DNA from: an uncultured Burkholderiales bacterium
GTDB lineage: Bacteria; Pseudomonadota; Gammaproteobacteria; Burkholderiales; Burkholderiaceae
Direction of reading: 5' to 3'
Length of the DNA stretch: 40,956 nt
Assembly (NCBI GenBank): GCA_946480465.1
Contig: CAMLJY010000056.1
Location: 1 to 40,956 of the forward strand
The notes under the pieces were generated by a model. That model was not told the origin of the DNA. It saw only the letters and a list, made by a program, of their open reading frames with translations, and did no database searches. How positions within the stretch are numbered: position 1 is the stretch's first letter; each line of letters begins with the position of its first letter. Below, piece after piece: positions 9,326 to 18,309 of the stretch. Made by a program: the position numbers and the translations under genes.

Positions 9326-10435
9326 TCACTCCAGGGGGATGTCCAGCAGCGCGCGCGTGCCGGGTTGCAGTGGCTCCAGGCGCAGCGCCGCGCGGCTTGC
9401 GTAGCGCGCAGCGAGCCGCGCGCGGATGTTCGCCAGGGCCACGCCGTTGCCGCGGATGCGGGCGCGCATGGGTGCATCGAGTCCCTGCCCGTCGTCGCTC
9501 ACGCTGAGCTGCAGCCGGCCGCCTAGGCAATGCGCCTCGATGCGGACGGTGCCGCCCTCGAGCTTCGGCTCCAGCCCGTGACGGATCGCGTTCTCGACCA
9601 GCGGCTGCAGCAGCAGCGGCGGGATGCGGGCTTCGCGTGCGGCGTCGGAGGCCGTGATCGTGAAGCGAAGGCGGTCGTCCATGCGCGCGGCCAGCAGTTG
9701 CAGGTAGGCCTGCGCCAGTTCCAGTTCGGCGCCCACGCTTGTTTCGTCCCGACGCTGCTGATGCAGCGAACTGCGCAGGTAATCGACGAAGGCCTCGAGC
9801 ATGCCCCTGGCGCGGGGCGGGTCGGCTTCGATCAGGCTCAGGACGTTCGCCAGCGTGTTGAACAGGAAGTGCGGCTCGATCTGGGCCTGCAGCAGTTTCA
9901 GCTGTGCCTCGGTGGCGTGCATGCGGGCCGCCACGCCCCGGCTGTGCACCACGAAGAGGACATGCAGGATCAGCGTGATGAAGGTCGACAGCACGACCGA
10001 CCCGAGCACCAGGCCGCTGTCGAGCCCATGCCACCAGCTGGTGCCGCTGAAGGCCAGCCAGAGGCCCGCGGGCCAGCCGACCAGCACGCCGAGGATCGGC
10101 AGCCCCGTGAAGAAGGCTGCCCGCGGCCAGCCGCGCAGGGCCCGGATGCGCTGGCGCCCGAGCAAGGTGTCGGCGGCGGCGAACAGTGCGTGCGTCACGC
10201 CGCCGATGGCCGCGGTGATGACCAGGTTGCGGCCGAACGATCGCAGCCCGGTCGTGGCGTTCCACTGCGCCGGGTGCACGAAGAGCGCATGGCCGACGAG
10301 GGTAAAGACGCCGGCGACGAGCACGCTGACGACCCCGGTCCACACCAGCTTCAGCCACCCCGGCCCGGCCTCCGGTGCTTCGTAGCTCCACCAGTGGTGC
10401 CACGAGGCGGCCAGCAGGTGTCGATCGATCTTCAT
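9326..10435 (-). CDS. LytS/AlgZ-type membrane sensor histidine kinase
   Basis: A 369-residue kinase paired with the downstream LytTR regulator. The N-terminal half has about four hydrophobic segments (roughly 28-52, 68-90, 107-128, 138-163) and no large periplasmic domain, suggesting signal perception in the membrane. The kinase core begins with the phospho-acceptor His189 in QIEPHFLFNTLANVLS, the hallmark of the His_kinase family, followed by the N box LLLQPLVENAIRHG (near 275-287) and the G box DDGQGL. It is the first gene of a minus-strand operon and is divergent from the phosphomannomutase gene with a 148-base gap that must hold both promoters. Confidence 0.94.
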   Translation of the reverse strand: MKIDRHLLAASWHHWWSYEAPEAGPGWLKLVWTGVVSVLVAGVFTLVGHALFVHPAQWNATTGLRSFGRNLVITAAIGGVTHALFAAADTLLGRQRIRALRGWPRAAFFTGLPILGVLVGWPAGLWLAFSGTSWWHGLDSGLVLGSVVLSTFITLILHVLFVVHSRGVAARMHATEAQLKLLQAQIEPHFLFNTLANVLSLIEADPPRARGMLEAFVDYLRSSLHQQRRDETSVGAELELAQAYLQLLAARMDDRLRFTITASDAAREARIPPLLLQPLVENAIRHGLEPKLEGGTVRIEAHCLGGRLQLSVSDDGQGLDAPMRARIRGNGVALANIRARLAARYASRAALRLEPLQPGTRALLDIPLE

Positions 10436-10583
10436 GGCGGCGCAGTGTAGGCACCCGGGTTCGAGGTCCGCGGCGATGTCCGACGAGTCGACGGCACAGC
10501 CGCCGAATCGACCCGGACGGGGGGCGAATGGGTGCCAGAGGCATCCTTAGAATCGCCGCTTTCCCCGCACCGCGAAGGATTCC

Positions 10584-11972
10584 ATGCAAGTCCCTGGCTC
10601 GGCCTTCAAGGCCTATGACATCCGCGGCATCGTCGGCAAAGGCATCGACGAAACCTTTGCAGAACACCTCGGGCGCGCCTTCGGCAGCGAGGCCGTGAAG
10701 GCCGGCGAGAAGGCCGTGGTCGTCGGGCGCGACGGCCGGGTGTCTGGCCCCGCGCTGGTTGCCGCGCTGGTGCGCGGACTGGTGTCCACCGGGCTCGACG
10801 TGGTCGACCTGGGTGCGGTGACCACGCCGATGGTCTATTACGTCGCTGCCACCCGCGGCCAGTACGGCTGCAACAGCGCCATCCAGGTCACGGGCAGCCA
10901 CAACCCCAAGGACTACAACGGCTTCAAGATGGTGCTGAGCGGCAGCGCCATCTACGGCGATGCCATCCAGGCCATCCGCCGCCGCATGGAGGCCGAGGAC
11001 TACGTGCAGGGCACGGGCCGCAGCGCGAAGATGGACATCTTCGAGGAGTACTGCCACCGCATCGTCTCGGACGCCAAGCTCGCGCGGCCGATGAAGATCG
11101 TCGTCGACTCGGGCAACGGCATCCCCGGCGCCTCGGCCCCGAAGATCCTGCGTGCCTTGGGCTGCGAGGTGATCGACTTGTATTCGCGCGTCGATGGCGA
11201 CTTTCCCAACCATCACCCCGACCCCAGCAAGCCCGAGAACCTGGTCGACCTGATCAAGGTCGTGCACGCCACGGAGGCCGAGCTGGGCCTGGCGTTCGAC
11301 GGCGATGGCGACCGGCTGGGCATCGTCACCAAGGAAGGCAACATCATCTACCCCGACCGGCAGCTGATGCTGCTGGTGCGCGACGTGCTCTCGCGCAACC
11401 CGGGCGCGACGATCATCTACGACGTCAAGTGCAGCCAGCGCCTGGCGCCAGTCATCACCGAGGCCGGCGGCGTGCCGCTGATGTACAAGACCGGCCATTC
11501 GCTGATCAAGGCGAAGCTGGCCGAGATCGGTGGCCCGATAGCGGGTGAAATGAGCGGCCACATCTTCATCAAGGAGCGCTGGTACGGCTTCGACGATGCG
11601 ATGTACACCGCTGCCCGGATGCTGGAGATCCTGTCGCGCAGCGACGATCCCAGCGCGGTGCTGAACGCGCTGCCCACCGCCTTCAACACCCCGGAGCTCA
11701 ACGTGCAGTGCGCCGAGGGCGAGCCCGCCAAGGTGGTCGAGGCGCTGAAGGAGAAGGCCGACTTCCCCGGCGCCGAGATCCACACCATCGACGGCCTGCG
11801 CGCCGACTATCCGGACGGCTTCGGCCTGATCCGTGCGTCCAACACCACGCCGGTGCTGGTGCTGCGCTTCGAGGGCCACACGGAAGAGGCCTTGCACCGC
11901 ATCGAGCGGGACTTCATGGCCGCGCTGCGTGCCGTGAAGCCGGACGCCGAGATCATGGCGGCGGCGCATTGA
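10584..11972 (+). CDS. manB: Phosphomannomutase/phosphoglucomutase
   Basis: Interconverts the 6- and 1-phosphates of mannose and glucose, feeding nucleotide sugars for lipopolysaccharide and exopolysaccharide. The 462-residue protein matches the bifunctional AlgC/ManB class. It has an N-terminal FKAYDIRG, the phosphoserine loop TGSHNPKDYNGFK with Ser105, the Mg site DGDGDR at 239-244, the sugar-binding GEMSGH at 321-326, and a C-terminal phosphate site IRASNTTPVLVLRFEG. A Shine-Dalgarno AAGGA sits five bases before the ATG and a TAGAAT -10-like box lies about 30 bases upstream (10548-10553). Its stop is followed within 32 bases by waaA, so both are probably cotranscribed. Confidence 0.95.
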   Translation: MQVPGSAFKAYDIRGIVGKGIDETFAEHLGRAFGSEAVKAGEKAVVVGRDGRVSGPALVAALVRGLVSTGLDVVDLGAVTTPMVYYVAATRGQYGCNSAIQVTGSHNPKDYNGFKMVLSGSAIYGDAIQAIRRRMEAEDYVQGTGRSAKMDIFEEYCHRIVSDAKLARPMKIVVDSGNGIPGASAPKILRALGCEVIDLYSRVDGDFPNHHPDPSKPENLVDLIKVVHATEAELGLAFDGDGDRLGIVTKEGNIIYPDRQLMLLVRDVLSRNPGATIIYDVKCSQRLAPVITEAGGVPLMYKTGHSLIKAKLAEIGGPIAGEMSGHIFIKERWYGFDDAMYTAARMLEILSRSDDPSAVLNALPTAFNTPELNVQCAEGEPAKVVEALKEKADFPGAEIHTIDGLRADYPDGFGLIRASNTTPVLVLRFEGHTEEALHRIERDFMAALRAVKPDAEIMAAAH

Positions 11973-12004
11973 ACCCGAGCGCCACTGCGGCGGAGCCGAT
12001 CAGC

Positions 12005-13288
12005 GTGGCGCGTCTGGTTCATCGCCTGGCGCGCCTGCTGTACGCCTGGTTGCTGCGGCTGGCGCTGCCGCTGTACCTGTGGCGGCTGTGGCGCCGCGGT
12101 GCGCGCGAGCCCTTGTACCGCCGCCGCTGGAACGAGCGCATCGGCTGGTACACCAAACCGGCCCAGCCGGGGGCGCTGTGGATCCATGCGGTGTCGCTCG
12201 GTGAGACGCGCGCCGCCGTGCCGCTGATCGAGGCGCTGCGCGAGCAGCGGCCCGAGCTGCGCCTGCTGCTCACGCACGGCACGGCCACCGGCCGGCAGGC
12301 CGGCAAGGCCCTGCTGCGCGAGGGTGACCAGCAGGCCTGGCTGCCTTACGACATGCCCGGCGCGGCCCGGCGCTTCCTGCGCCACTTCCGGCCCAGCGTG
12401 GGCGTGCTGATGGAAACCGAGGTCTGGCCGAGCCTGATGCGCGAGGCCGAGCGCTTCGGCGTGCCGATGGTGCTGGCCAATGCCCGCCTGTCCGAGCGCA
12501 GCGCGCGCCGCGGCCGGCGCCTGCGGGCGCTGATGCACCCGGCCGCGCGTCGCCTGACGCTGGTGCTGGCGCAGACGGTGGACGACGGCGGGCGCCTGCG
12601 CGCCGCCGGCGCGCCCCAGGTGATGGTGGGCGGCAACCTGAAGTACGACATGACGCCGTCGCCCAAGCTGCTGGCCCGCGGCCTGCAATGGCGCGAGCTG
12701 ATGGCGCGTCCGGTGGTGCTGGCCGCGGTGTTCCGCGAGGGCGAGGACCAGCCTCTGCTGGAGATGTGGCGGGCCTTGCCGCTGCCGCGTCCTTTGCTCG
12801 TCATCGTGCCGCGCCATCCGCAGCGCTTCGACGAAGTGGCGGCGATGGTCGAGGCCGTGGGGCTGTCGCTGGCGCGGCGCCGCAACTGGGTCGACACGCC
12901 GCCGCCGGAGGCGCTGCAGGCCGACGTGTGGCTGGGCGACACGCTGGGCGAAATGCCCCTCTACTACGCCTGTGCCGACGTCGCCCTGCTGGGCGGCAGC
13001 TTCGCGAAGCTGGGCGGCCAGAACCTGATCGAGGCCGCGGCCTGCGGCTGCCCTCTGGTGATGGGTCCGCACACTTTCAACTTCCAGCATGCCGCGGAGC
13101 TGTCGCTGGCGGCGCGGGCCTCGGTGCGCATGCCGGACCTGGCTGCCGGCCTGCAGGAGGCGCTGCGGCTGGCGCGCGATCCGCAGCGCAACCAGTGGGT
13201 GCAGCGCGCGCTCGACTTCTCCGCCTCCCACCGCGGCGCGGCGCAGATGATGGCGCAACGCGTGCTGGCCTTGCAGCAGCACCGCTGA
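12005..13288 (+). CDS. waaA: 3-deoxy-D-manno-octulosonic acid (Kdo) transferase
   Basis: Attaches Kdo from CMP-Kdo to lipid IVA at the inner-membrane face, the first step of the lipopolysaccharide core. Features are an N-terminal membrane-anchoring hydrophobic helix (LARLLYAWLLRLALPLYL), the acidic active-site region HAVSLGETRAA, METEVWPSL, and the C-terminal CMP-binding segment GGSFAKLGGQNLIEAAACG. I chose the GTG at 12005 because GGAG lies nine bases before it and the 427-residue product matches the usual size (E. coli 425). A TTG at 11969 overlapping the previous stop is the alternative. It is co-directional with manB. It converges on the DUF1501 gene with only 16 bases between the stops. 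Confidence 0.93.
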   Translation: MARLVHRLARLLYAWLLRLALPLYLWRLWRRGAREPLYRRRWNERIGWYTKPAQPGALWIHAVSLGETRAAVPLIEALREQRPELRLLLTHGTATGRQAGKALLREGDQQAWLPYDMPGAARRFLRHFRPSVGVLMETEVWPSLMREAERFGVPMVLANARLSERSARRGRRLRALMHPAARRLTLVLAQTVDDGGRLRAAGAPQVMVGGNLKYDMTPSPKLLARGLQWRELMARPVVLAAVFREGEDQPLLEMWRALPLPRPLLVIVPRHPQRFDEVAAMVEAVGLSLARRRNWVDTPPPEALQADVWLGDTLGEMPLYYACADVALLGGSFAKLGGQNLIEAAACGCPLVMGPHTFNFQHAAELSLAARASVRMPDLAAGLQEALRLARDPQRNQWVQRALDFSASHRGAAQMMAQRVLALQQHR

Positions 13289-13304
13289 AGGCCCGCAGGA
13301 CGCA

Positions 13305-14567
13305 TCAGGCGTCGAACAAGGGCAGCAGCGGCAGCGCGGCGCTGCCGGGCAGCACGTCGCGGGCCAGGGTGGCGTCGGGCACACGCAGATGGCGCGCCAG
13401 CACCGTCTTCCAGACGCTGCGCAGGTCGGTCGTGATGCGCAGGTCGCGGCCCTCGAAGCGGTCCTTCGGCGCCAGGCCCGGCCAGTCGGCGAAGACGCGG
13501 CCGCCGCGCACCCGCCCGCCCAGCACGAAGGCCGCGCCGCCGCTGCCGTGGTCGGTGCCTTGCGTGCCATTGATCGCGACCTCGCGGCCGAACTCGGTCA
13601 TCACCAGCACGAGGCTGCGCTCCCACAGTCCGGGCGTGGCCTGCAGGCCGTGGCAGAGGCTGCCGAGCGCCTCGTCGAGCCGGCGCAGGTTGGCGGCCAG
13701 CGGACCTTGCGCGGCGGTCTGGTTGGCGTGCGTGTCCCAGCCGCCCATCTCCAGCACTGCCGCCTGCGGGCCGTCCGGCTGGGCCAGGAAGTCGGCGGCG
13801 CGGCGCGCCAGTTGCACGGCCAGCGGGCCGGACGCGGCCGGTGCGGCCATGGCGCCGGGCTCGCCGGGTGGCGGGCCGCGCATCGGGCCGCCGTCGCTGG
13901 TCATCGCACGCGTCGTGCCGGCCTCGTCCGCACGCAGGCCGCGTGCGCGGCGCAGGGCCCGGGCCAGTGCGGGATCACGCTCGTACAACCGTTCCAGCCG
14001 CTGCAGCAGGTCGGGCGAGGGATCAGGCAGGGCGGAAGGGGCCCAGCTGTCGATCTCGGCATGGCCGCGAAGCACCAGCGGCACGGCGGCCTGCAGCGCC
14101 AGGCCCTTGCCGCGGGTGCCGGCCAGTGCCCGGCCAAGCCAGCCGGAGGACAGCGCATATGGCCGTTCACCGCCGGATTCCAGCAGCTGCTGCGCCTCGA
14201 AGTGAGAGCGTTCGCGGTAGGGCAGGCCGCTGGCGTGCACGATGGCCGCGTCCTTGGATTGATAGAGGGCGTGCAAGCGGCCCAGGGCGGGATGCAGTGC
14301 GAAGACGCCATCGAGCACCAGCGCGGGCGCCGCGAACTCCGCCAGCGGGCCGCGGGCCGGCGCAAAGGCCGGGTCGCCCGGCGCCGGCACGGCGGACAGC
14401 CCGTCCATGCCGCCACGCAGGATCACCAGCGCCAGGCGAGGGCCGCCCGCGCCGCCGTTGCCCGCCAGGCAGAGCGAGACCGGCATGCCGAGCACGGCGG
14501 TGGCTGCGCGCAGCAGACGGCGGCGCGTCAGGCCGCCCGACTGCCAGCAAAGGGGTGATGGACCCAT
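13305..14567 (-). CDS. DUF1501 family protein, Tat-exported
   Basis: A 420-residue protein of the DUF1501 family, which belongs to the alkaline-phosphatase/sulfatase-like fold; its biochemical role is not established. An N-terminal twin-arginine signal (LTRRRLLRAATAVLG) implies folded export to the periplasm. Typical stretches are LVILRGGMDGLSAVPAPGD near the start, GGWDTHANQ in the middle, and VMTEFGRE and DHGSGGAAFVLGG towards the C terminus, whose Asp, His and Glu residues probably bind metal. I prefer the ATG at 14567 because GGAGG is eight bases before it; an ATG at 14582 adds five residues. It directly follows the DUF1800 gene, the standard partner of this family. Confidence 0.9.
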   Translation of the reverse strand: MGPSPLCWQSGGLTRRRLLRAATAVLGMPVSLCLAGNGGAGGPRLALVILRGGMDGLSAVPAPGDPAFAPARGPLAEFAAPALVLDGVFALHPALGRLHALYQSKDAAIVHASGLPYRERSHFEAQQLLESGGERPYALSSGWLGRALAGTRGKGLALQAAVPLVLRGHAEIDSWAPSALPDPSPDLLQRLERLYERDPALARALRRARGLRADEAGTTRAMTSDGGPMRGPPPGEPGAMAAPAASGPLAVQLARRAADFLAQPDGPQAAVLEMGGWDTHANQTAAQGPLAANLRRLDEALGSLCHGLQATPGLWERSLVLVMTEFGREVAINGTQGTDHGSGGAAFVLGGRVRGGRVFADWPGLAPKDRFEGRDLRITTDLRSVWKTVLARHLRVPDATLARDVLPGSAALPLLPLFDA

Positions 14568-14583
14568 GAGATGCGCCTCCATG

Positions 14584-15987
14584 TCAGCGCCGCTGGAATT
14601 CAGGTGCCATCAGCAGCAGCGCAAGCGCCTGCGCACCGTCGGCCGCGCGCTCGAGTTGCTGCCGCGTGCCCGCGCTGAGCAGAGGACCGAGGCTGGCACG
14701 TGCCAGGCTGCGGGCGTCCACTTGCGCCCCCAGCCGGTCCGCCATGCGGCCCGACCATTCCACGCGCTGCCACAGCGCTTCCGGGCCCAGCCAGTCCTCC
14801 GCCCGGTCCGGCCAGCCGGCAGGGGAAGGCGGCGCGTGCAGGCGTTGGCCAAGGGCGGCCAGTCCACCGTCGGGCGTGCGCCGCAGCAGCCGAGCATCCA
14901 GGCGCAGCATCCGTGCCGCCGAGAGGAGGAACTCCTCCGGTGTCTTCAGCTTGGCGGGCGTGGGCAGCCAGGCCTCCGGTGCGGTCAGCAGTGCTTCGTA
15001 CACCGTGGGCAGGTCCCCGTCGCCGTCCCTGAATGCGCGGGCCAAGCGCTCCACCAGCGCCGGCGCGGGATCGTCGGCGACGAAGTGGCGCGCCAGCTTG
15101 GTGGCGATGAAGCGCGCGGTGGACGGATGGCCCGCGAGCATGGCCAGCACCTCGTCCAGGCCCTGTGGGCCGACGTCGAGCGAGCGGCCCAGGACCGTCT
15201 TGCGCCCGGGCTGGTGCCAGTCGGACTGGAACAGGCCGCCGTACGGAGCGGGTCCGCGCCAGCCGGTCAGCACGGCGGCCAGTGCGGTCACATCGGCCTG
15301 CCCGTAGCCGCCCCAGGGCCCGTAGGCTCCCGCGGCATGGGCGGCGCCCAGGCTGTGCAGTTCCAGTACTTCGCGTGCCAGGTTTTCGTTCAGGCCGGTC
15401 AGCCGCGGCAGGCGCGCGGCGGCCGCCACGTCTTCGTCCTGCGAAGCGGCCTGGCGCCGCCGTGCCAGGCGCTGGACGATGCGGGAGTCGGGCCCGGCCG
15501 AGAGATGGTTGTCGAGGTAGCGCAGCATCGCCGGGTGGGTGGTGCTGGCGCGCAGCAGGTCGACGAAGCGGCCCGCGATGTGCGGCCGGATCGCTTCGCG
15601 CTCGAATGCCCCGACCAGTCCGCGCACCGAGCCCTTGGCGAGCGACACGGTGAAGTGGTTGCACCAGAACATCGCCAGCCGCTCCGCGAACGGTCGCGGC
15701 GTGGCGATGGCGGTGGCCAGGCGCGCGCGCTGATCGGCCCGGATGGCGGCGCGCAGCGCCTGTTCGCCCTCGGTGTTCTGGCCGCGCGCGGCGAACTGCA
15801 AGCGCAGGCCTGCGGCGGTGTCGGGCAGTGAATCGGCGTCGCCGGATTCGGCGGCCGGCCGATGCGCGTCGGCGGGACCGATCTGAACACGGAGCCAGCC
15901 GATGGCGTCGGAGCCGACGGTGGTGAGCTCGGCCTCGCCGAGGCCGAAGCGGTGCGCCGCGAGAGCGGCCTGGTGAGCTGGCGACAT
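14584..15987 (-). CDS. DUF1800 family protein
   Basis: A 467-residue protein of the DUF1800 family, which has no settled function but is almost always encoded beside DUF1501. Recognisable family stretches are AAHRFGLGEAEL at the start, ERLAMFWCNHFTVS, the NENLAREVLELHSLG motif, and FIATKLARHFVADDP. Unlike its partner it has no obvious signal peptide at the N terminus chosen here, so its location is unclear. It is first in a two-gene minus-strand operon with the DUF1501 gene, whose upstream ATG follows its stop after one base. The gap upstream (15988-16117) holds the terminator of the TolC gene. Confidence 0.9.
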   Translation of the reverse strand: MSPAHQAALAAHRFGLGEAELTTVGSDAIGWLRVQIGPADAHRPAAESGDADSLPDTAAGLRLQFAARGQNTEGEQALRAAIRADQRARLATAIATPRPFAERLAMFWCNHFTVSLAKGSVRGLVGAFEREAIRPHIAGRFVDLLRASTTHPAMLRYLDNHLSAGPDSRIVQRLARRRQAASQDEDVAAAARLPRLTGLNENLAREVLELHSLGAAHAAGAYGPWGGYGQADVTALAAVLTGWRGPAPYGGLFQSDWHQPGRKTVLGRSLDVGPQGLDEVLAMLAGHPSTARFIATKLARHFVADDPAPALVERLARAFRDGDGDLPTVYEALLTAPEAWLPTPAKLKTPEEFLLSAARMLRLDARLLRRTPDGGLAALGQRLHAPPSPAGWPDRAEDWLGPEALWQRVEWSGRMADRLGAQVDARSLARASLGPLLSAGTRQQLERAADGAQALALLLMAPEFQRR

Positions 15988-16060
15988 CGAATCGGATCCC
16001 GGAGAGGTCGCCAGTATTGGCGCAGGGGGAGCCGGGCGCCATGTGCGGCGGGCAAAGAAA

Positions 16061-16087
16061 TGAAAACGCCGGCGCGTGGGCCGGCGT
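16061..16087 (-). terminator. Rho-independent terminator of the TolC-type gene
   Basis: An 8-bp perfect stem ACGCCGGC (16066-16073) and GCCGGCGT (16080-16087) with a 6-base loop. Read on the minus strand it runs into TTTTCATTTCTTT. It lies about 30 bases beyond the TolC stop and separates that gene from the DUF1800/DUF1501 operon. Confidence 0.85.
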
Positions 16088-16117
16088 CGTCCTGGGGCGT
16101 GGGCGCTCGCGCGGGCT

Positions 16118-17467
16118 TCAGCGCGCGAGCAGCGCGTCCACCGCTTGCACGTCTTGCGCCTGCAGCTGGCCGGCGGCCTGGCGCAGCCGGAGGCTGGTCA
16201 TGATCGCGTCGTAGCGCGCCTTCGACAGGTCGCGCTGCGCCGAGAAGAGCTGCGTCTGCGCGTTCAGCACGTCCAGGTTGACCCGCACGCCGACGCGGTA
16301 GCCGAGCTGCGTGGCTTCCAGCGCCAGCTTGCTTGACGCTTCCGCCGCTTCCAGCGCCTTGGCCTGGGCCTGCAGCGACTGCGTGCTGAAGAAAGCCTGG
16401 CGAGTGGACTGGGCGACGGCGCGGCGCGCGGCTTCGAGGTCGTTGCGGGCCTTCTCTTCGAGGGCCAGCGCTTCCTTCACGCCGTTCTCGATCGCATTGC
16501 CGGCGTAGAGGGTGTAGTTGAGTTCGAGGCCGATGGTCGCTTGGCTCGAGGTGCCTGCCCGGCCGCCGTTGATCGTGGCCGCACGTCCGCCGCTGCGTGT
16601 GCTGCCGATGCCTCCGGTCAGATCGATGGTCGGCAGGTGGCCGGCGCGCACGCGCTCGGTTTCAAGGCGGGCGATGTCGCTGGCCAGCCGGGCCTTGCGG
16701 ATCGCCGGATGCGAGCCGTCGGCGCGGGTGATCCACTCCTCCGGGTCCGGCGCACCGATGGGCGGCAGTGCGACGGGCAGGGCCAGCGGCTTGGGCTGCA
16801 CGTTCGTGCGCCCGACAAGCTGATCGAGCGCCACCCGCTTGGTGCGCAGATCGTTCTCCGCCGCCAGTTCCTGCGAGGTGGCGAGGTCGAAACGGGCCTG
16901 CGCCTCGCGCGTGTCGGTGATGGTGGATGTCCCCACCTCGAAGTTGCGCTTGGCCGACGCCAGCTGCTCGCTGATGGCCGTGCGGTTCGCGCGCGCCGTG
17001 GCCAGGGTGTCCTGGGCCGCGAGGACGTCGAAGTAGGCCTGCGACACGCGGACGATCAGGTCCTGCTCCGCAGTCTCCAGGTCGGCTTTGGAGATCTCGA
17101 AGCGGCGATCAGCCTGCTCGATCTGCTTGGCGTTGCCGCGGTTGAACAGCGGCTGGCGCGCGCGCACGTTGACCTGCTGCGTGTTGCCGCTGAAGTTGGA
17201 GCCGCCGGCCGGGTCGGTTTCCGACTGGGCCGCCGCGCCGATCAGGCTCACCTGCGGCCGGCGCAAGGCTTCGGCCTTGTCACGGGTGTATTGCGCCGAA
17301 TCGGCCAAGGCCCGCGCCGCCAGGTAGCTCGCGTCGTACGCCCGTGCCGCGTCGTACAGCTCCTTCAGGCTTTGCGCCTGGGCCGAGGCACCCGCTGCCA
17401 TCAGGCCGAGCGCCAGCAGCAGGGGTTGCAGGCGCGGGGTCGGTCGGCGCGGGTTCAGGCTGGACAT
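16118..17467 (-). CDS. tolC: TolC family outer-membrane channel protein
   Basis: A 449-residue outer-membrane efflux protein. A signal peptide with a hydrophobic core (LLLALGLMAAG) ends in ASAQAQS. The mature chain shows the two-fold OEP repeat: LKELYDAARAYDASYLAARA and a second copy near residues 225-260, with long Ala/Gln-rich coiled-coil helices and the C-terminal LGYRVGVRVNLDVLNAQTQL typical of TolC. It should form a trimeric channel joining inner-membrane pumps or type I secretion systems to the outside. A Shine-Dalgarno AGGA is eight bases before the ATG. No pump genes are beside it, so it may serve several partners. The upstream pcm and TetR genes on the same strand suggest a loose cluster, 153 bases separating pcm and tolC. 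Confidence 0.93.
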   Translation of the reverse strand: MSSLNPRRPTPRLQPLLLALGLMAAGASAQAQSLKELYDAARAYDASYLAARALADSAQYTRDKAEALRRPQVSLIGAAAQSETDPAGGSNFSGNTQQVNVRARQPLFNRGNAKQIEQADRRFEISKADLETAEQDLIVRVSQAYFDVLAAQDTLATARANRTAISEQLASAKRNFEVGTSTITDTREAQARFDLATSQELAAENDLRTKRVALDQLVGRTNVQPKPLALPVALPPIGAPDPEEWITRADGSHPAIRKARLASDIARLETERVRAGHLPTIDLTGGIGSTRSGGRAATINGGRAGTSSQATIGLELNYTLYAGNAIENGVKEALALEEKARNDLEAARRAVAQSTRQAFFSTQSLQAQAKALEAAEASSKLALEATQLGYRVGVRVNLDVLNAQTQLFSAQRDLSKARYDAIMTSLRLRQAAGQLQAQDVQAVDALLAR

Positions 17468-17620
17468 GTCGCGGATCCTCGAAGCTGTTGTCGTTGGAGG
17501 GCGGGTTTTACGGTGCGCGCCGGGTCGGCGCCAACCGTGATGCGACGCGCTGCGGCTGGCAGGCGTCTTCAGGGCCCAAACGACGGACAGGCTGCGGTCG
17601 GCGGCATGCCATCGGTTGGG

Positions 17621-18274
17621 TCAGAAGGTGAAGCGGGTCGGCGCCTCGAAGCCTTGCAGGCGGGGCGCGACGGTGTCGAACAGCTCGACGGTCTGGAAGG
17701 AAGCCTCGGCCGTGCGGGTGATGCGCACCGCGCGCATCACGGGTTCGCTGCCGACGATGCCGATCAAGCGGCCGCCGACGCGCAACTGGTTCAGCAGGCC
17801 CTGCGGCACCAGTGCGACGGAGCCGGACAGCATGATGACGTCGAATGGCGCTTCGCCTGCGAGGCCGGCGGCGCCGTCGGCCTCACGCACGTCGACGTTA
17901 TGAACCGCGGCGCGGCGCAGGTTGTCGCGAGCGAACTGGACCAGTTCGGGCCGGATTTCAAGCGAGGTGACGGACTGCGCACGGTGCGACAGCAGTGCCG
18001 CCATGAAGCCGGAGCCCGTGCCGATCTCGAGCACCCGTTCGTGGCGCTGCGCGCGGGCTTCCTGCAGCAAACGGGCCTCGACCTTCGGCGCCAGCATGCA
18101 CTGGCCGCCGGGCAGATGCACCTCGGCGTCGACGAAGGCCAGGGCCTTGTGCTCCGGCGGTACGAAGTCTTCGCGGCGCATCACGGCCAGCAGCGACAGC
18201 ACGCCGGAGTCCAGCACATCCCAGGGGCGGATCTGCTGCTCGATCATGTTGAAGCGGGCCTGTTCGACGTTCAT
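17621..18274 (-). CDS. pcm: Protein-L-isoaspartate O-methyltransferase family protein
   Basis: A 217-residue SAM-dependent methyltransferase related to PIMT, which starts repair of isoaspartyl residues in aged proteins. It begins MNVEQARFNMIEQQIRPWDV, then has EDFVPP, the pre-motif region LPGGQCMLAPKV, and motif I VLEIGTGSGFMAALLS (about 80-95). The N-terminal MIEQQIRPW and the divergent segment replacing the usual HxxSQP match the proteobacterial variant found beside tolC, so true isoaspartyl activity is likely but not certain. An AGGA is placed nine bases before the ATG. The TetR gene is 35 bases upstream on the same strand and tolC lies downstream, so the three may share transcripts. A rhodanese gene often found in this cluster is absent here. 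Confidence 0.9.
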   Translation of the reverse strand: MNVEQARFNMIEQQIRPWDVLDSGVLSLLAVMRREDFVPPEHKALAFVDAEVHLPGGQCMLAPKVEARLLQEARAQRHERVLEIGTGSGFMAALLSHRAQSVTSLEIRPELVQFARDNLRRAAVHNVDVREADGAAGLAGEAPFDVIMLSGSVALVPQGLLNQLRVGGRLIGIVGSEPVMRAVRITRTAEASFQTVELFDTVAPRLQGFEAPTRFTF

Positions 18275-18309
18275 GGCGCGGTGTCCTGGGTGCTGGCAAA
18301 GCGCGGATT

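Noticed and set aside
17468..17620. Rhodanese gene between pcm and tolC
   Set aside because: Related clusters often hold one there. This gap is only 153 bases and has no coding pattern, so the gene is absent.
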